Positions 30,317-43,132 of a DNA stretch of 64,000 nt are shown one piece after another; the first letter of the stretch is position 1, and the number at the start of each line of letters is the position of its first letter. Under the pieces are notes generated by a model. The model was not told the origin of the DNA, did not search any database, and worked only from the letters and a program-made list of their open reading frames with translations. Both the position numbers and the translations under genes were made by a program. Where the stretch lies: contig NAJO01000062.1 of the NCBI GenBank assembly GCA_002077065.1, forward strand, positions 118,234 to 182,233. The letters run 5' to 3'. This stretch comes from Cryoendolithus antarcticus. Its lineage: Eukaryota > Ascomycota > Dothideomycetes > Cladosporiales > Cladosporiaceae.

Positions 30317-32031
30317 TGCGTCTTCACCTTGCTCTTGCAGGGTCAATGCGAGCTTCGTGAATGAACGAGGCTTGAACACCAGCACAGCACAGCAAATGCG
30401 ACCCGTTACGAAGATAGCTGCATGACGTTCATGTGGCTGAGCCGCTTCCGGACAATGGGCTGGAGACGATGAAGAACAAAGGTAGTAAGACTAGCTGCAA
30501 TCCCGATGCCAGCGTCAATGCCATTGTGTGTCGATAGCCTCCAGTATACATTTCTAGCAATATTTGTCATAACACTGCAGCCTATGTTTAAATCATTTCA
30601 GAGATTTGTCTGCTCTGCAACAACAACAGTGCGACCTTCAGCTTGACCACGGTGAATCTAAGATCCGTTTTCGTGCGCGTACGAGACGCTTCGTACGAGG
30701 AACTTTCATTGTGACTCGGATGCATCTCTCACTGATAGTCTACGTCGATAATCAACGATCAGCTCTTGATATGGGAGCGCACACCACTGTCAAAACCAGC
30801 AGAGAGACCAAGCTACCCTCGTGTTGAGGTGAGTGACAGTGAGGAATGCAAACGTCGCTTGGCGCTCAGGCTCGCCGATAATTAGCTCTGTACAATGGCG
30901 GCTCACGCTCTACGTCTTATACAAGCGTTATGTGCCATGTTGGTTGAGTCACTGGTCCGACACTTGAATCTAGAGCTGGGCATTACCTACCTGGTAGCAC
31001 TGTCTTTACATGACGTGAAGCTCAAGGAGCGCCATGCCTGATGCGGCTAGCTGCATGAATGCACGTTCCACCAGAAGGGCGGCCTCAATTCATGCACCTC
31101 TACTGCGCGCCAACCTCACGCCTTGTAATCTGCACATCGCCCAGCGAGTACGAACGTCATGTGGCATTGAGGCCGCGTATTCTCATCCGCGGCATTCCCG
31201 CTGATCATCCTGCACATGCAATCGCACCGTTTCAGGGCGATGGATCCACCTGGGCGACACTCGGGGCGAAGAATCCCCTGCAGAGCGGCCTCAGTGACCA
31301 TGATGGAACACCGCTTCCGCGAGATCTCATTGGCTCGCGTCGCACTTCTTGCATGTATGTGTAGAGGGCCATGTGGCTTGCCGTGAGGCCGCCCAGGTTG
31401 CCTTTTTCTTGACGACACCCATACTGGCGGTCAGAGTCAATGCGAAGAGCGGTCGCACCTATGAAAGCGTCTGTTCGCTGCCATGAGCACGTTCATGCTG
31501 CTGTGTTACTGGTTAGGGTCTCCCGGCATGTGACGGGAGATGCTGCGCTGCAGAACTCGTCGACTGCATGCATGTAGTCTTCCTTCTCATCAGCGGAACA
31601 TCTCCCCGAGTCCATGAGCCTTTAGCCAACGAGACGGCCCGCCCTATTGCTTCGCCTCACTACTCTCGTACTTGTCTAGACATTTGTATTTCCTCTGCGA
31701 TCTGTTGCGGCAGCTTACGTCGACAATGGAACGTATCAAGTGCTAACAGGGCGATGCGAGTGTCACAGTGCTGCACTTCTGCCGTCCACGGTCCTGGAGT
31801 CAAGCCACATATCCTACTCGTCTTGCCTTCAGATACGCTGATATAAGCTGGCGCGATCTGCAGCTAGCTCGCCCTACGCTTCTTCTTCGAGCATCTGAAG
31901 GAGATCGGCATCTGTGTGCTTCATGTAAGTGTCCACCAAGCCCAATATCTGGGGCAGCATCGAGAGTTCTTTGGCTGATGCCCAGTTATCGACAGATATC
32001 ACCAAGTACGAAGCCGTGATATAAGTCAGCC
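30317..32031. other. gene-poor stretch of 1.7 kb
   Basis: Only short ORFs (for example 30606-30827, 31059-31364 and 31568-31846), none with recognisable features. No tRNA, repeat or transposon remnant identified by eye. It probably includes the long 5' region of the zinc-finger gene. Confidence 0.5.
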
Positions 32032-34403
32032 ATGGAGTCGGGGAAAAACAGTCACTCGCTCCATGCGTATCATGGCAGCCCACCACAGGCAACGACCATC
32101 AACTGGCGTAGCGAAGTGGGACCATCGCCAGATTACGGGCAGCATGGCAGCAATGACTCGATGGCCTACCTTGGCCAAGAGACCCAACAACATTGGCCGA
32201 TGGACCTCAGCGCATCGGATTGGAGCCAGGCATCTTACAACGGGCTACTTTCCACAGACTCTAGGCATGGTCAGACCATCTCGCCGGATGAGGACATTCT
32301 GCAAGGCTTCTTCGTGAACCAAGATGCTGTTGCGAACATGCCTATGGATCAGTTGATCACCAACTCGCGTGTCGCACCCGTGGCATTTGGCGGACACTCC
32401 GAAGTCCTGATGAATTACCCCTTCAATCACTATGCAGGACAACGAAGTGCGATGTCAGAACCTGGCGTGGCACTGCCTCAAATTTCAGAGCACAGCAATG
32501 AGGCATCGTCTGAACAGGACTCATCGTATCAGACACAGCCAACAGAGCTTGCGTCAAATGTGGATTACGGCAGCCAGCCTTCTGCTGGCTATGCTCGTCA
32601 TGATGCAGGATCTTCGCAACGCCGGGAGAGCGCAGCATCTGCACAGCACAGGCGTAGACCTCCAGTGGCATCAACTAGATCTGACAGTTTTGTGCCAACG
32701 AGTAGCGGTCGAGGGAAACGTGGGCCGAGTCAAGAGCAACTCATATGCTCCATGTGCAACTACCAGGCGAAGAACGCGTCTGATGCATCGTGAGTTCTCA
32801 GCATCGCTATATGTCAGCTGAAAGCTGACAGGCCGTAGTAAACATTACAACAAGCACGCCAAGCCGTTCAAGTGCGACTTACCGCCTTGCTGCAAGAATG
32901 ACACCGGATTTGCGACGTCAAACGATCTTGATCGCCACTTGAAATCTGGCAAGCACAACATGAAGCCACAAAAGGGGTCGGGAAAGGGTTACATTTGTTC
33001 TGCGTGTACCGTAGCGCCGGATAGCGAAGCTAAGTGGTGGCCAAGGCTGGACAACTTCAAAGCACACATCAACAGGCGTCACAAGGAGCATCCTGTTGAC
33101 CAACTTGTTAGAACGTGAGTGCACTCCCTGGGGGCCCTCGGGCATCGTGGAGTCGACTGACTCTTCACAGGTCTGAACGGGATGCGAACAATCGACCGTT
33201 CAATACCGCGACAGAGTACGGCGATGCTTCCACGCACTACCCGGGCACTTCCGTTGTCGACCGAGACGAGAAATACCAGCACATGGACTCCGGTGCCACG
33301 GACTCTGCGATGATGCGATCGTACTCTGTCCAAGGTGAGCACTCACTTTGGCTCGGTGAAGAGGCCACTCTGGCTTCAGCATCAGATCAGCTCGCCGGCG
33401 TGGGCAAAGCTCTGCATGTTGCTAATCATCCTGCGAGTAGACCCTTCGACGTTGCTCGTACATATCGACCCAACGCGGACACTGGACCACGGCTACCCTC
33501 TGCAACAGATGCTACAATGAATGGACTCGATCTAGCGGATCTAAGAATCCCGAGGATTGTGCTCAATGGTCCTCTCTCCGTACCCATGAAGCGGCCTCCG
33601 GACAAGACATGGGAGCTTGGGACCGCCAAGCGAATGCTAGAGTTGCCATCAGATCGCATCGTGGATTCTTTGGACGACTGTGAGAGCGAAGGGCCTTTCA
33701 CCTGCAAGACTTGCAGAAAGACGAAAGCCCGGAAGTGCGACCTCAAGTAAGGCGCCTGACATGACTGTGGCCCCCGCGCACCCGACTAATGCGCAGCAGA
33801 AAGCATCAGAAACGGCACACACGACCGTATGGATGCACGGCACCACGTTGCTACGCACGTCAGGGCAGCCGCAGTGATTGGAAGCGACACGAAGAGAAAC
33901 AGCATGTCGTGCGACCTTCGTGGAAATGCACCTTGCCACTTGCGAGTGGCAAACCTTGCTTTGCGAACTTCTACCTTAGCGACCACTTTGCGAAGCATCT
34001 CGCGCAAACGCACCGATGTTCGCAGAAGGACATTGACACGGATCGTCAGGCTATGCATCTTGGCCGGGACGCTCATGGCCAGTTCTGGTGTGGGTTCTGC
34101 AACGCCATCGTGCCTTCAAAACCAGGGGCGAATGTGACCGCGAAGCAATACCGTCTAGCACATATCGGAGAGCACTTCGACAAGGATCGCAGGTTCATTG
34201 ACGACTGGATGTGCTTGGAGCTTAATAAGCCCCATGGGAAGATCAGAAACGAGGAGAAGAGGCAGGCGAGGGCAGACTATAACAAACCTGGGTTGAACCA
34301 TGAGATCGGCAAGCTGAAGTTGGATGACCGCGACGAGATTGCGCCGCCTAGCTCTATGGTGGAGGGTGAGATTGTTGTTGACACTCCGCTGTTCAGTATA
34401 TGA
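32032..34403 (+). CDS. C2H2-type zinc-finger protein, putative transcription factor
   Basis: Exons are 32032-32789, 32839-33114, 33171-33746 and 33800-34403, encoding 737 aa. All introns are phase 2 (49, 56 and 53 nt). The first 215 residues are low-complexity (Ser/Gln/Asn), typical of an activation region. Zinc-finger-like segments follow: LICSMCNYQAKNASDASKHY with H...H, a CDLPPCCKN...H...H finger, and YICSACTV...H. A spacer leads to FTCKTCRKTKARKCDLKKHQ, which continues KRHTRPYGC. The last intron's AG after GCAGCAG was chosen because it recreates this classic linker. The acceptor 3 nt upstream would change Lys to Asn-Arg. More Cys/His pairs follow (WKRHEEKQHV, FWCGFCNA). Nuclear role inferred. 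Confidence 0.85.
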
Positions 34404-34853
34404 GGTAACAGTCGTTCATTAAGCTGTGTTCGCATGTGGTTGGAGGCGCTTCGACGCTCGTCATGTCGAATCCTGCGATTACTCGAATGTCATATACCTT
34501 AGGGAGCTCGTCGCAAGGATAATGGGCTGCCCAAATGTTTCTCAATTCGTGATGTGTATGGTCGTGTCCTCCCCAGAGCCCTCACTTCACTCTTCACATG
34601 CCAGCAGCTCCGGACGTCACTGCCCGATCTAGCCGAGGTACGCCAATGTTTGTACTCTCACATGTCCATCCATTGCCGTCACGAGCTATCATGGCCACTG
34701 TTGCACAGCGCCTCCTCGAACTTGAAGACAGCGTCCAGCAATACCGTAGCCCTCCTCTCTCGATCGTCGGATTACCTCGTTGCTCTCCGCCCCTGGCACA
34801 TGGGATTGCATAGCTTATAACGTCCCGCTCCGCCCTCAGCGGCACCATTAGCC
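34404..34853. other. intergenic, candidate promoter of PXMP4-like gene
   Basis: 450 bp. Contains CTCACTTCACTCTTCACATG at 34581-34600, about 255 bp upstream of the next start. It is similar to the TTCACTTCAC element found elsewhere in the window. Confidence 0.4.
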
Positions 34854-35709
34854 ATGGACGACCTTCGTGCAGTCCAGGTATGTCCACGCCCCGGCGAGCG
34901 TTGTATGATAGATCGCAGAGCTGATAACAGTCCCAGCACGAGCTCGAGAAGATCGTTCTTGACCCAAAGTACCACCAACCTCTCGTCCTCCTCAAGGCAG
35001 TCCGTAATGGACTCGTCTATGGCACCAAGATTCGCTTTCCCCACGCGCTCGTGATGGTCACGCTCTTCCGCTCCGGCACAGTACGGCAAAAGATCGCACT
35101 GATCCTAAAAGCCACACGACAACATGCCATGAACTTGGCGAAGTTCGCCTTCTTGTACAAAGGCAGTATGCTCGCGTTGAAGAACGTGAACGGCGGGAAG
35201 GAAGAGAGTGTACACGCTTTCTTGGCGGGACTCTTCGGCGGGTACTGGGTGTTTGGGCAAGGTGGTGGAGCACGGAGTAGTGTGAACCAGCAGATCGTCA
35301 TCTACGTGTTCTCAAGAGTGGTGCTCGGGCTAGCGAAGATGGCCGTGCAACCTCCTGGCGACAACGCACTCGTTGGTGGTTCATATGGCGGGCACGGCGG
35401 AAAGGGCATACTGGGCTTGAACGAGCGGCAACTGGAGCTTGTGCGAAACAATACATGGCCGGTATTCGCGAGCATGAGTTGGGCAGGGGTGATGTGGTTG
35501 TTCCGGTACTATCCGGAGACGTTGCAGCCGAGTCTGAGGAGCAGCATGACTTACATGTACGTTGATGCGTTTCTTTCACTTCTGCGATGCGAGCATGTAT
35601 TTCTGCAACGACCGACTGACACAGGGCTGACTGGTGTTTACCTCGACGTAGATACGACGACTCGGATCATTGGGATGGACTGCGGAACCTACTGTGGCAT
35701 AACAAATAG
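34854..35709 (+). CDS. PXMP4/PMP24-like peroxisomal membrane protein (Tim17 family)
   Basis: Exons are 34854-34877, 34937-35556 and 35652-35709, encoding 233 aa. Introns are 59 nt (phase 0) and 95 nt (phase 2). The reading restored by splicing gives HELEKIVLDPKYHQPLVLL, NGLVYGTKIRFPHALVM and RQKIALILKATRQHAMNLAK, and ends YIYDDSDHWDGLRNLLWHNK. This is the layout of peroxisomal membrane protein 4. Several membrane-spanning helices are visible (FLAGLFGGYWVFG, SRVVLGLAKM, VFASMSWAGVMWLF). The protein belongs to the Tim17/Tim22/Tim23/Pmp24 superfamily, and its precise role at the peroxisome is unsettled. The third exon is short but strongly supported by the conserved ending. Confidence 0.88.
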
Positions 35710-36831
35710 CACGACATGGCCCTCCTTTGAGTCTTCTTGTACAGAATTTTGGGCCCTATTTTGACAGTCCCCTGTCGTACTTTGCGTGTGCTTGCTGGAC
35801 GAACGAGACTAGGCTGAGCAACACTGACGAAAATCTCAGCTTTGCCAACTCGGAGCACTGGCACAGTCTGAACACTTTCGTCTTTCAGCATAGCCAGCCA
35901 GCGCTGCCAGGAATGCCGACGAAGCTCGATTGAGGTCGTTCGCCGTTTCCCGCTGCGGAGAGCTTCTTTTTGCAGGTCATCTGGAATGCTCAGAGCGATT
36001 GCGCGTGCTCGTCGTCAGCCTTGTCATTCACCACAAGAATTTCAAGACCATAGAAATACAGGTTCAGGCGTTTTATCGAATATACATTGCACAAGATCAA
36101 GGATTCTTGAAGCCAGTGACGTGGTCCTTCCAGGCCCTCCGCGATGTATCTGGTGCAGCAATGAGCGTATACAGATTTCCACCGGACAGGCACGGACTCG
36201 CACACTTGGCGCTTATAGCATGCTCTTCTCCAGCGGGCTAAGTCGGGCCTGCGCTGCTGCTAGCGGACCTCGACTGTTGAAGGTGCGATGTCGTGCTTGC
36301 GAGGAACAGATCCTAGAACCTACAACATTCAAGCTTCACCCCAGCCACACAAGCACTTCCGTCTCATGGACAGAATGCGGATACCGGCCAGCTTCACTTG
36401 AATTGGCATACGAGAATGTGACGTAGGAGCAGATCCAAGGCAATGTAAGTCCGAAGGAATGTCTTTTTGCCCCCTCGAGTCATTCGGAAGATCTTCTTCT
36501 GCTCTGTCTCGCGCTTCTCGGCTATGTCTTCTGCCAACGGCGTTTCGTCGGCTGGGCGGTACCTTGCATACACCCGGCTTTTGATGTCCGACCCCGCTCG
36601 TTTTCTCCACAACTCTCTCCAACATTTCGCGGATTCTGGGGATAGCGTTGCTCGCTATAGAAGCAACCGAAGATGAAGCGATGTTGACAGATGTCGGCAG
36701 ACGAGGCCATGAAGATCGTCGTGAGGAGTGGGAGAAGGCTCTTCCGAAGGGCCAAGTCAAAAGGGTGGCCTATGACCACAACGTAACGGGTTCCCAGTCT
36801 ACTCGCATCGTAGAGTCCTTCACTTGACAAG
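35710..36831. other. intergenic, nothing supported
   Basis: About 1.1 kb with overlapping short ORFs on both strands (for example 35986-36426 and 36329-36760) and no recognisable domain. CTTCACTTGACAAG directly precedes the esterase ATG. Confidence 0.5.
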
Positions 36832-38735
36832 ATGAAGACTCCAATCCTGGTTTCTGCTTTGGCTGCTGGCGCAGCATGTGCACCTACTTGGCCTAGTCAT
36901 GGCAAGCCTGAACATGGATGGCCCGATCATGGCTGGCATGGCAAAGGCGATGGCCTCTCAATCCAGACAAGCAGCGGCCTTGTGCACGGCTTCGTCAACT
37001 CAACCGCTCCAGCAGTGCGCCAATTCCTCGGAGTGCCGTACGCAGAACCTCCCGTAGGCTCTCTTCGCTTCGCACCTCCGGTCCGTAAGTCCTCGGCCGG
37101 GTCTATCGATGCCACAAGCTGGGCTCCCAGCTGTATGCAGCAGGCTGGCTCTGGCAAGACAATTTATACGGAACAAGTGCCGCAATTCCTCATCAATGGC
37201 GGTCAGTCCGAGGATTGTCTGTATCTCAACATCTGGGCGCCAGCAGTCGAGGCCTGCGAGCAGGAGAAGCTGCCCGTGTTCGTCTATGTTCCTGGAGGCG
37301 GCTTCACTAGTGGAGGCGCCGACTCGGTGTACAAGATCCCCGATAAGTGGATTCAGCGGGCGCAGAGCCACATTGTGGTTGTGATGAAGTGAGTGAGCTA
37401 GATGCCAAGCAAAGCTATGAAAGAAGCTGATCCCGATCTGCAGCTACCGCGTCAATGTCTTCGGCTTCCCTAATGCCAAGGCGCTCGACAACCGTAATGT
37501 AGGGCTTCTTGATCAGCGCATGGTGTAAGCTGGCTTTTTACTTGGATTGCCAATGGCTCATGACTGACGCCGGAACAGTGTCGAGTGGACTCGTGACAAC
37601 ATCGCTGCCTTCGGAGGCGACCCGGAAAGAATTACCTTCTGGGGTCAAGTCAGTGGAGCATGTAAGGTATATGCAGAGACCATGCACTGACAAGTGGTAG
37701 TCCGCTGGTGGCGCTAGCACATCTCTCTATGCCTATGCCTGGGCCTCCGACCCCATCATCACCGGCTCCATCTCAGACTCAGGCGTCGCAGGCGTAGCAG
37801 GTGGCGGCGACATCGCGCAGACCAACTTCACGTCCTTGGCTGGACTTGTCGGATGTGGTAACTCGGCCTCCGACGATGCGGAGATTGCTTGCGTCAGAAA
37901 GGTCGATGCCGTCACGCTCGAGAAGACGCTATCCAACTACATCAATGCGGGCGTTGGTCCGAAGCTCAGCTTCACGCCCGTTCCTGACGGCATCACTGTC
38001 TTCTCCAATTACTCCGACCGTGCGGCGAAGGGTCTCGTGGCGAAGATCGTGAGTCTAGTCTTCGAACCAGACTGTGTGACGAGAGCAAGAAGCTGACACC
38101 CTGTAGCCTGCCATCATCGGTTCTAACGCCAACGAGGGCACGGGCTTCGTTCCCTTCACGCCTGATGGACCTGGTGCTGCAGTCCTCCAGAACGTCACAA
38201 ACAACGTGATCGCCTGCCCAGTCGCAAAGGAAGTCGTGTACGTCCCAATACTTCTGCACAGTAATACGCGGCATCCGTCAGAGTCTGACCACATTTCTCA
38301 GCAACCGAGCGACCCACAAGATCGACCCAACCTACAGATATCAGTATGCTGGTAATTTTAGCAATGTGTCGCCATTGCCATGGATGGGCGCCTACCACAG
38401 CTGTACACCTCCCAGCTTCAGTCATCCCATCCTCCTTCATTCAGAGATCTAATACACTCCTAGCCGAGCTCCCACTCATATTCGGCACGCACTACGAATT
38501 TCGAGGCAACTCCACTGAGTACGAGTACGAAGTGTCCCGATTTCTCGAGGCTTTGTGGCTATCTTTCGCCCGTTTCCCGTCTGTCGCGCCGACCGCACCG
38601 CTGCCCGCGGGAGGGAATTTTGTCTGGCCGGATTTCGACACGAGTACCGACAGCCTCGTGCGGTTTGCGAACGGCAATGAGCTAGTGGCAACGAGCAGTG
38701 ATCAAGTGATCGATAAGGCCTGTGGATTGGCTTAG
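36832..38735 (+). CDS. Secreted type-B carboxylesterase/lipase
   Basis: Seven exons: 36832-37388, 37444-37524, 37579-37648, 37701-38048, 38107-38237, 38302-38402 and 38464-38735, encoding 519 aa. Introns are 52-64 nt. A signal peptide (MKTPILVSALAAGAACA) is followed by a His/Trp/Gly-rich spacer (KPEHGWPDHGWHGKG). The alpha/beta-hydrolase core then has FLGVPYAEPPVGSLRF, SEDCLYLNIW, the oxyanion GGGF, and the nucleophile elbow GQSAGG (about S237). The acid is in SNANEG (about E362) and the catalytic His in GAYHSSELP (about H428). The S residue lies just after the intron-3 join and the HSS motif spans intron 6, so both splice choices are checked by the active site. Secreted carboxylester hydrolysis is likely; substrate unknown. 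Confidence 0.92.
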
Positions 38736-40346
38736 ACTTATGGCTTGGATACGGGATGATGGAGGTTGAACATCAGCATCTTGTAGCAGGCGATGCCCAG
38801 GTACTCTGACAAAAGAGAGCCCGCACGAAGTGTGTACCAATATGTCCCCCATCCCTCAAGCCTAGCGGTCATTGTGGCAGGGAAATTATTCAGCCAACGT
38901 GAATGGCAGCGCAATGAGGAATTCCACGCCAATGTGTCGTGAGCAGAGGTTGTCTCGTGAACAGAGGTTGCTCAGGGCTTCGTTCGTCACACAAGGGTGA
39001 CGTTTCTCTCAACCGTGCAGCGAGAGCGAGCAACACTCGCAATGCAGTCGACACTACCACAAGTTCGCCTCGAGAGTTTTGGGAGAGCACATGTAGCTTT
39101 TACATGCGCCTCGGCTGATCGACAATGCGCCATGCTGCTGTCGTTGGACTGGCCCAAGAGGGCAGGTAGAACGTCGCATTCGACAATGCCTGCGCGGATA
39201 TGACAATCATGAAATTGCTGGTTTCTGGTCGTCGAATCAATCGCGTGAAAAGCAACGCCTGGCGCATAGCCCGCCTGTGGAGAAGTAACCGGCCGCGTCG
39301 GAGAGTTTCCTCTGTGCTGGGAGGATTCAAGGGTAAGGTAGCACCGTCAAGATTGGGTAGCGTGCCGACGTCGCCACAGGAACAAAGTTCAGCTGGCACG
39401 AAACGGTTTTCGGAGCTGCGTCCCCTCGGTCCTGAGATTGCGAAACTCGATGACTTTGCCTCTGTGATCTTCAAGTCGTTACGATTCACGAAGCATGGCT
39501 TGCCAAGCGTAGGAACGTGATGCTTATCGCTGCACCGTTGCATGCTTGCGACATGTGCTTATAGCGGCTGTTCTTATATTACCGTGGGGTGGAGTGGGTA
39601 CGTGCATGACGGGTGCAGATGTTGCCGCTGCGATATGGTACTTTGACCTTCCATTCTTCGATGAACCCCGCCAAGGAGAGCACTAATAAAGGCATGGCAA
39701 CGAATCGCTGGCACGGTATCATCAACTGGGCGCCATCGAGCTAGCCAGAATTGCAAGAGCACAAGATGTGCTTCTGCTAGGCACAAGCACGCGACCATGC
39801 CTTTACCGCGCGATTGGGCAACTGTACACGCTACAGCCGATGAGGAAGGCCATCTAGCGCCGCCACCTCGACCAACCTTCTAGCGAAGATAGCGCCAGCG
39901 TTGCTTCATACCCCTCGGCCTCCTGACCCACTGCGATCAAAGCATCATTTACCCCAGCATCGGCTCAGGTACGACCCGTAGATGCCATCAAATCAAGATG
40001 CTCAAGTGGTCTTGTCGCCGTGCTTATCTACCATTGGCAATAACAGCTACTGCACAAGCGGCGGTCTAAGTCAATCTGGCATGCTTGATCTTCGCCTAGG
40101 GACGTCGATCTCACGATGGCGCCCATTTATGCTGTCCTTCTTGGGCAAGAGCGCGGCAGCGATGCAGACCAGCGACCGAGCTCTGCCGCCTACCACCCTC
40201 TCGATGAGGCAGGAGGAGGGCATGGCGGTATGCAGCCATTGTAGTCACGATGGCGCTGGCCATGTTTATAAGTGTTCCCATCCTGCTGGTGCATCTCAGG
40301 ATCGCCCTACGACCCACCTCTTCGCTATTCGAGAGAGCAGTCCATC
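38736..40346. other. gene-poor stretch of 1.6 kb
   Basis: Contains an imperfect 18-bp direct repeat (CGTGAGCAGAGGTTGTCT-like) at 38938-38973. Short ORFs on both strands at 39100-39543 are mutually antisense and unsupported. No gene called. Confidence 0.5.
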
Positions 40347-42370
40347 ATGTTCTTCTCTACAGCCCTCGTTTCCAGCTTGCTGGTCGCTGGGACTTTGGCT
40401 TCCCCAGTCTCTATTCCCAATGCAGTCCACGAGAAGCGGACCAGCCCTCCACAGGGCTGGACACGACGCGATGCACTGGACCGACGGGCGATTCTGCCCA
40501 TGCGGATAGCCCTTACACAAGGTGGTCTTGACCAAGCTCCAGACTGGCTCATGGATGTGTCACATCCAGATTCCGAGAAGTTTGGCCAACACTGGTCGGC
40601 GAAGGACGTCGCGCAAGCATTCGCTCCGAGGTACAGTGCGACGCATCTCAAACTGCGTGCAACGTGAGACTGATTTCTGTGCGCAGCGACGAGACCGTCA
40701 AGTCGGTCAAGGCTTGGCTGACGAGCTCTGGCATTGGCGAAAACCGCATCAAGCAATCGCAGAGTCTCGGCTGGCTGGAATTCGACGCTACCGTTGATGA
40801 GGCTGAGGACCTGCTGGAGACCAAGTACCACGTTTGGGAGCACATCTCCGGCCAGCCGCACGTTGCTTGTGACGAGTACAAGATACCCACGCATCTCAAG
40901 AAGCATGTTGACTTTGTCACGCCCACTGTGCACTTCGATGCCAAGATCAGGGCTCGTGATGCCGACAACTCTTCGATCAAGAAGCGCGATACTAAGAGCC
41001 CTCTTGGTAACCCAAACTCGGGCTCTCTACCTAAACTTGGTCAGTGGCTTGGAGGCAAGAACAAGCTCATCCAGCAGCTTGAGCAATGCGACACGCAGAT
41101 CACGCCAAACTGTCTCCGTGCGTTGTACGAGTTCCCTCCGAACGTATACGCTGCTCCTGGCAACAGCCTTGGCATTGTCGAGTATAGTCCACAGGCCTAC
41201 GTAGGTTCGGATCTCGATATCTTCTTCGCCAACTTCAGCACTCGCCAGGTCGGAGACCGACCTACCTTGGACTCGATCGATGGTGGTGTCGTGCAGTCTC
41301 AAGTCATGTCCTTCAACTACAACGGCGAGTCTGATCTCGATCTTGAGTACGCCATGACCTTGGTCTATCCTCAAAAGGTCACTTTGTACCAAGCTGGTGA
41401 CCTGGTCGAGGGTGCCAGCTTCAGCGACTTCCTCGATGCCCTGGACGGTAGCTTCTGCGCCAGTGATGACCCGAATTTCGATGCAACCTACCCCGACCCT
41501 CTACCCGGAGGCTACAAGGGCCCTAAGAACTGTGGTGGCTTTGCCGCTACGAAAGTCATCAGTACATCCTACGGCTACAACGAGTACGATCTCACTCCCG
41601 CTTACGAGAAGCGCCAGTGCAACGAGTACATGAAGCTCGGCCTGCAAGGTGTCAGCTTTATCTTCTCCTCTGGCGATTATGGTGTAGCTGGCAACGGCGG
41701 ACAGTGCATCGCACCTGGCGCTCCACCGGCTGGTGACTACACCAACACTACCTACACTGACGGCACCTACGGTCGCTTCAACCCTGCATTCCCAAGTACG
41801 TGCCCGTACATTACTTCTGTTGGCGCCACGCAGGTCAAGCCAGGCACGAACATCATCAAGGCGCTTGCCACCCACACCCAGCCCGAGGAGGCCTGCGAGA
41901 CCGTCATCTACTCCGGCGGTGGCTTCTCAAATGTCTTCCCTTTGCCTTCATACCAGTCCGCAGCGGTCAAGGGATGGTTCAAGAACCACCCGCCCCCATA
42001 CGGCGCAGACCGCTTCAACAACTCCCAGCAGACTCGCGGATTTCCGGATGTCTCGGCCAACGGTGCCAACTACGTTGTCGCCGTCGACGGACAGTTCGCG
42101 CTCGTCTACGGCACGTCTGCTTCGGCTCCGGTGTTCGCAAGCATTCTCACCTTAATCAACGAAGCTCGTCTCGCTATTGGCAAGAAGTCGGTCGGTTTCA
42201 TCAACCCGACTGCGTACGCCCATCCAGAGGTCTGGAATGATATCACGCAAGGTGGCAACCAGGGCTGCGGTACTCCGGGCTTCTCGTCTGCCACCGGATG
42301 GGATCCGGTAACTGGACTGGGAACGCCGAACTTCCCGAAACTTTTGAAGCTCTACCTCTCTCTTCCCTAA
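40347..42370 (+). CDS. Sedolisin (S53) tripeptidyl-peptidase-like secreted protease
   Basis: Exons are 40347-40630 and 40687-42370, encoding 655 aa; the 56-nt intron is phase 2. A signal peptide (MFFSTALVSSLLVAGTLA) precedes the Pro-kumamolisin activation domain. That domain contains HPDSEKFGQHWSAKDVAQAF, TSSGIGENRIKQS and the usual GLFDSPRH-equivalent region. The mature S53 domain shows SDLDLEYAMTLV (Glu/Asp of the triad nearby), FSSGDYGVAG, and FPDVSANGANYVV. The nucleophile is in YGTSASAPVFASI, and a calcium-site-like end follows (CGTPGFSSATGWDPVTG). The enzyme cleaves tripeptides or works as an acid endoprotease outside the cell. Ser, Glu and Asp positions all look intact. Confidence 0.93.
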
Positions 42371-43132
42371 GCTGTTCCTGAGCTTGGTAGGGAACATGTG
42401 GATGCTCCAGAGGTCTAGAATAAGGTGGCATGTAGCTGAGATATGATCTGAATGAGGCATGTTACTTACGAGGACTTGTTAAACTTTTGCATGCCACACT
42501 TGCTTCACTGCCGCGCCAGCTCCCGGGGATTCGCGACGTATTGTTGTTGCTTCGTGTTGGCTCAAATCGTCTCTTCTACCCAGCTACAGAGGCAAGCATG
42601 AGCATTAGTAGACATGTTCCCCCGTAGACGAAGTCGGATGACTCGAGAAAGTAGTCCCTACTCTGCTGGAAGCCTGATGAAGTCTTCTGAAGTAACAAAG
42701 TGGTCACGACGACCAGTCCACCCTTGCCTCGCTGAGGCCATCTCATTGGCCGTACAATGTAAGTCCACGGTAACGTAGGCTCTTAGGGAGTGGTTCCGGT
42801 CAGATCTACTAAGATGTGTCTGTTGGTAGCAGCTTCAAGCACATCTTGATGTACTTGAGAACGAAGGGTTCTGGGGACTGTAGAACAGCATCAGACACGA
42901 TCGTCAGGTACGGCGAGATGTTCGGATCGGACCGCGCGGCTGGTTCAGCCTATCTCATGATAGACAAAGCTTAACAGCTACGCGAAGTGAGCGCGAAGTG
43001 AGCGTTAACTGTCAACACTTACGGGGATATAGCCACACGCCCTCAAGTCCACTATCACCTCCCTTTCGCCTCACCACTTTCTGTCGTCATCCAACGGTGT
43101 GGAAAGCTAACGTGCGAAGACTAGATCAACAA
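42371..43132. other. intergenic with 11-bp direct repeat
   Basis: About 760 bp. CGCGAAGTGAG occurs twice in tandem at 42981-43002, about 130 bp before the next start. No gene supported. Confidence 0.5.

Noticed and set aside
39100..39543. Mutually antisense ORFs, 147 and 106 codons
   Set aside because: No recognisable domain, signal peptide or splice context on either strand.
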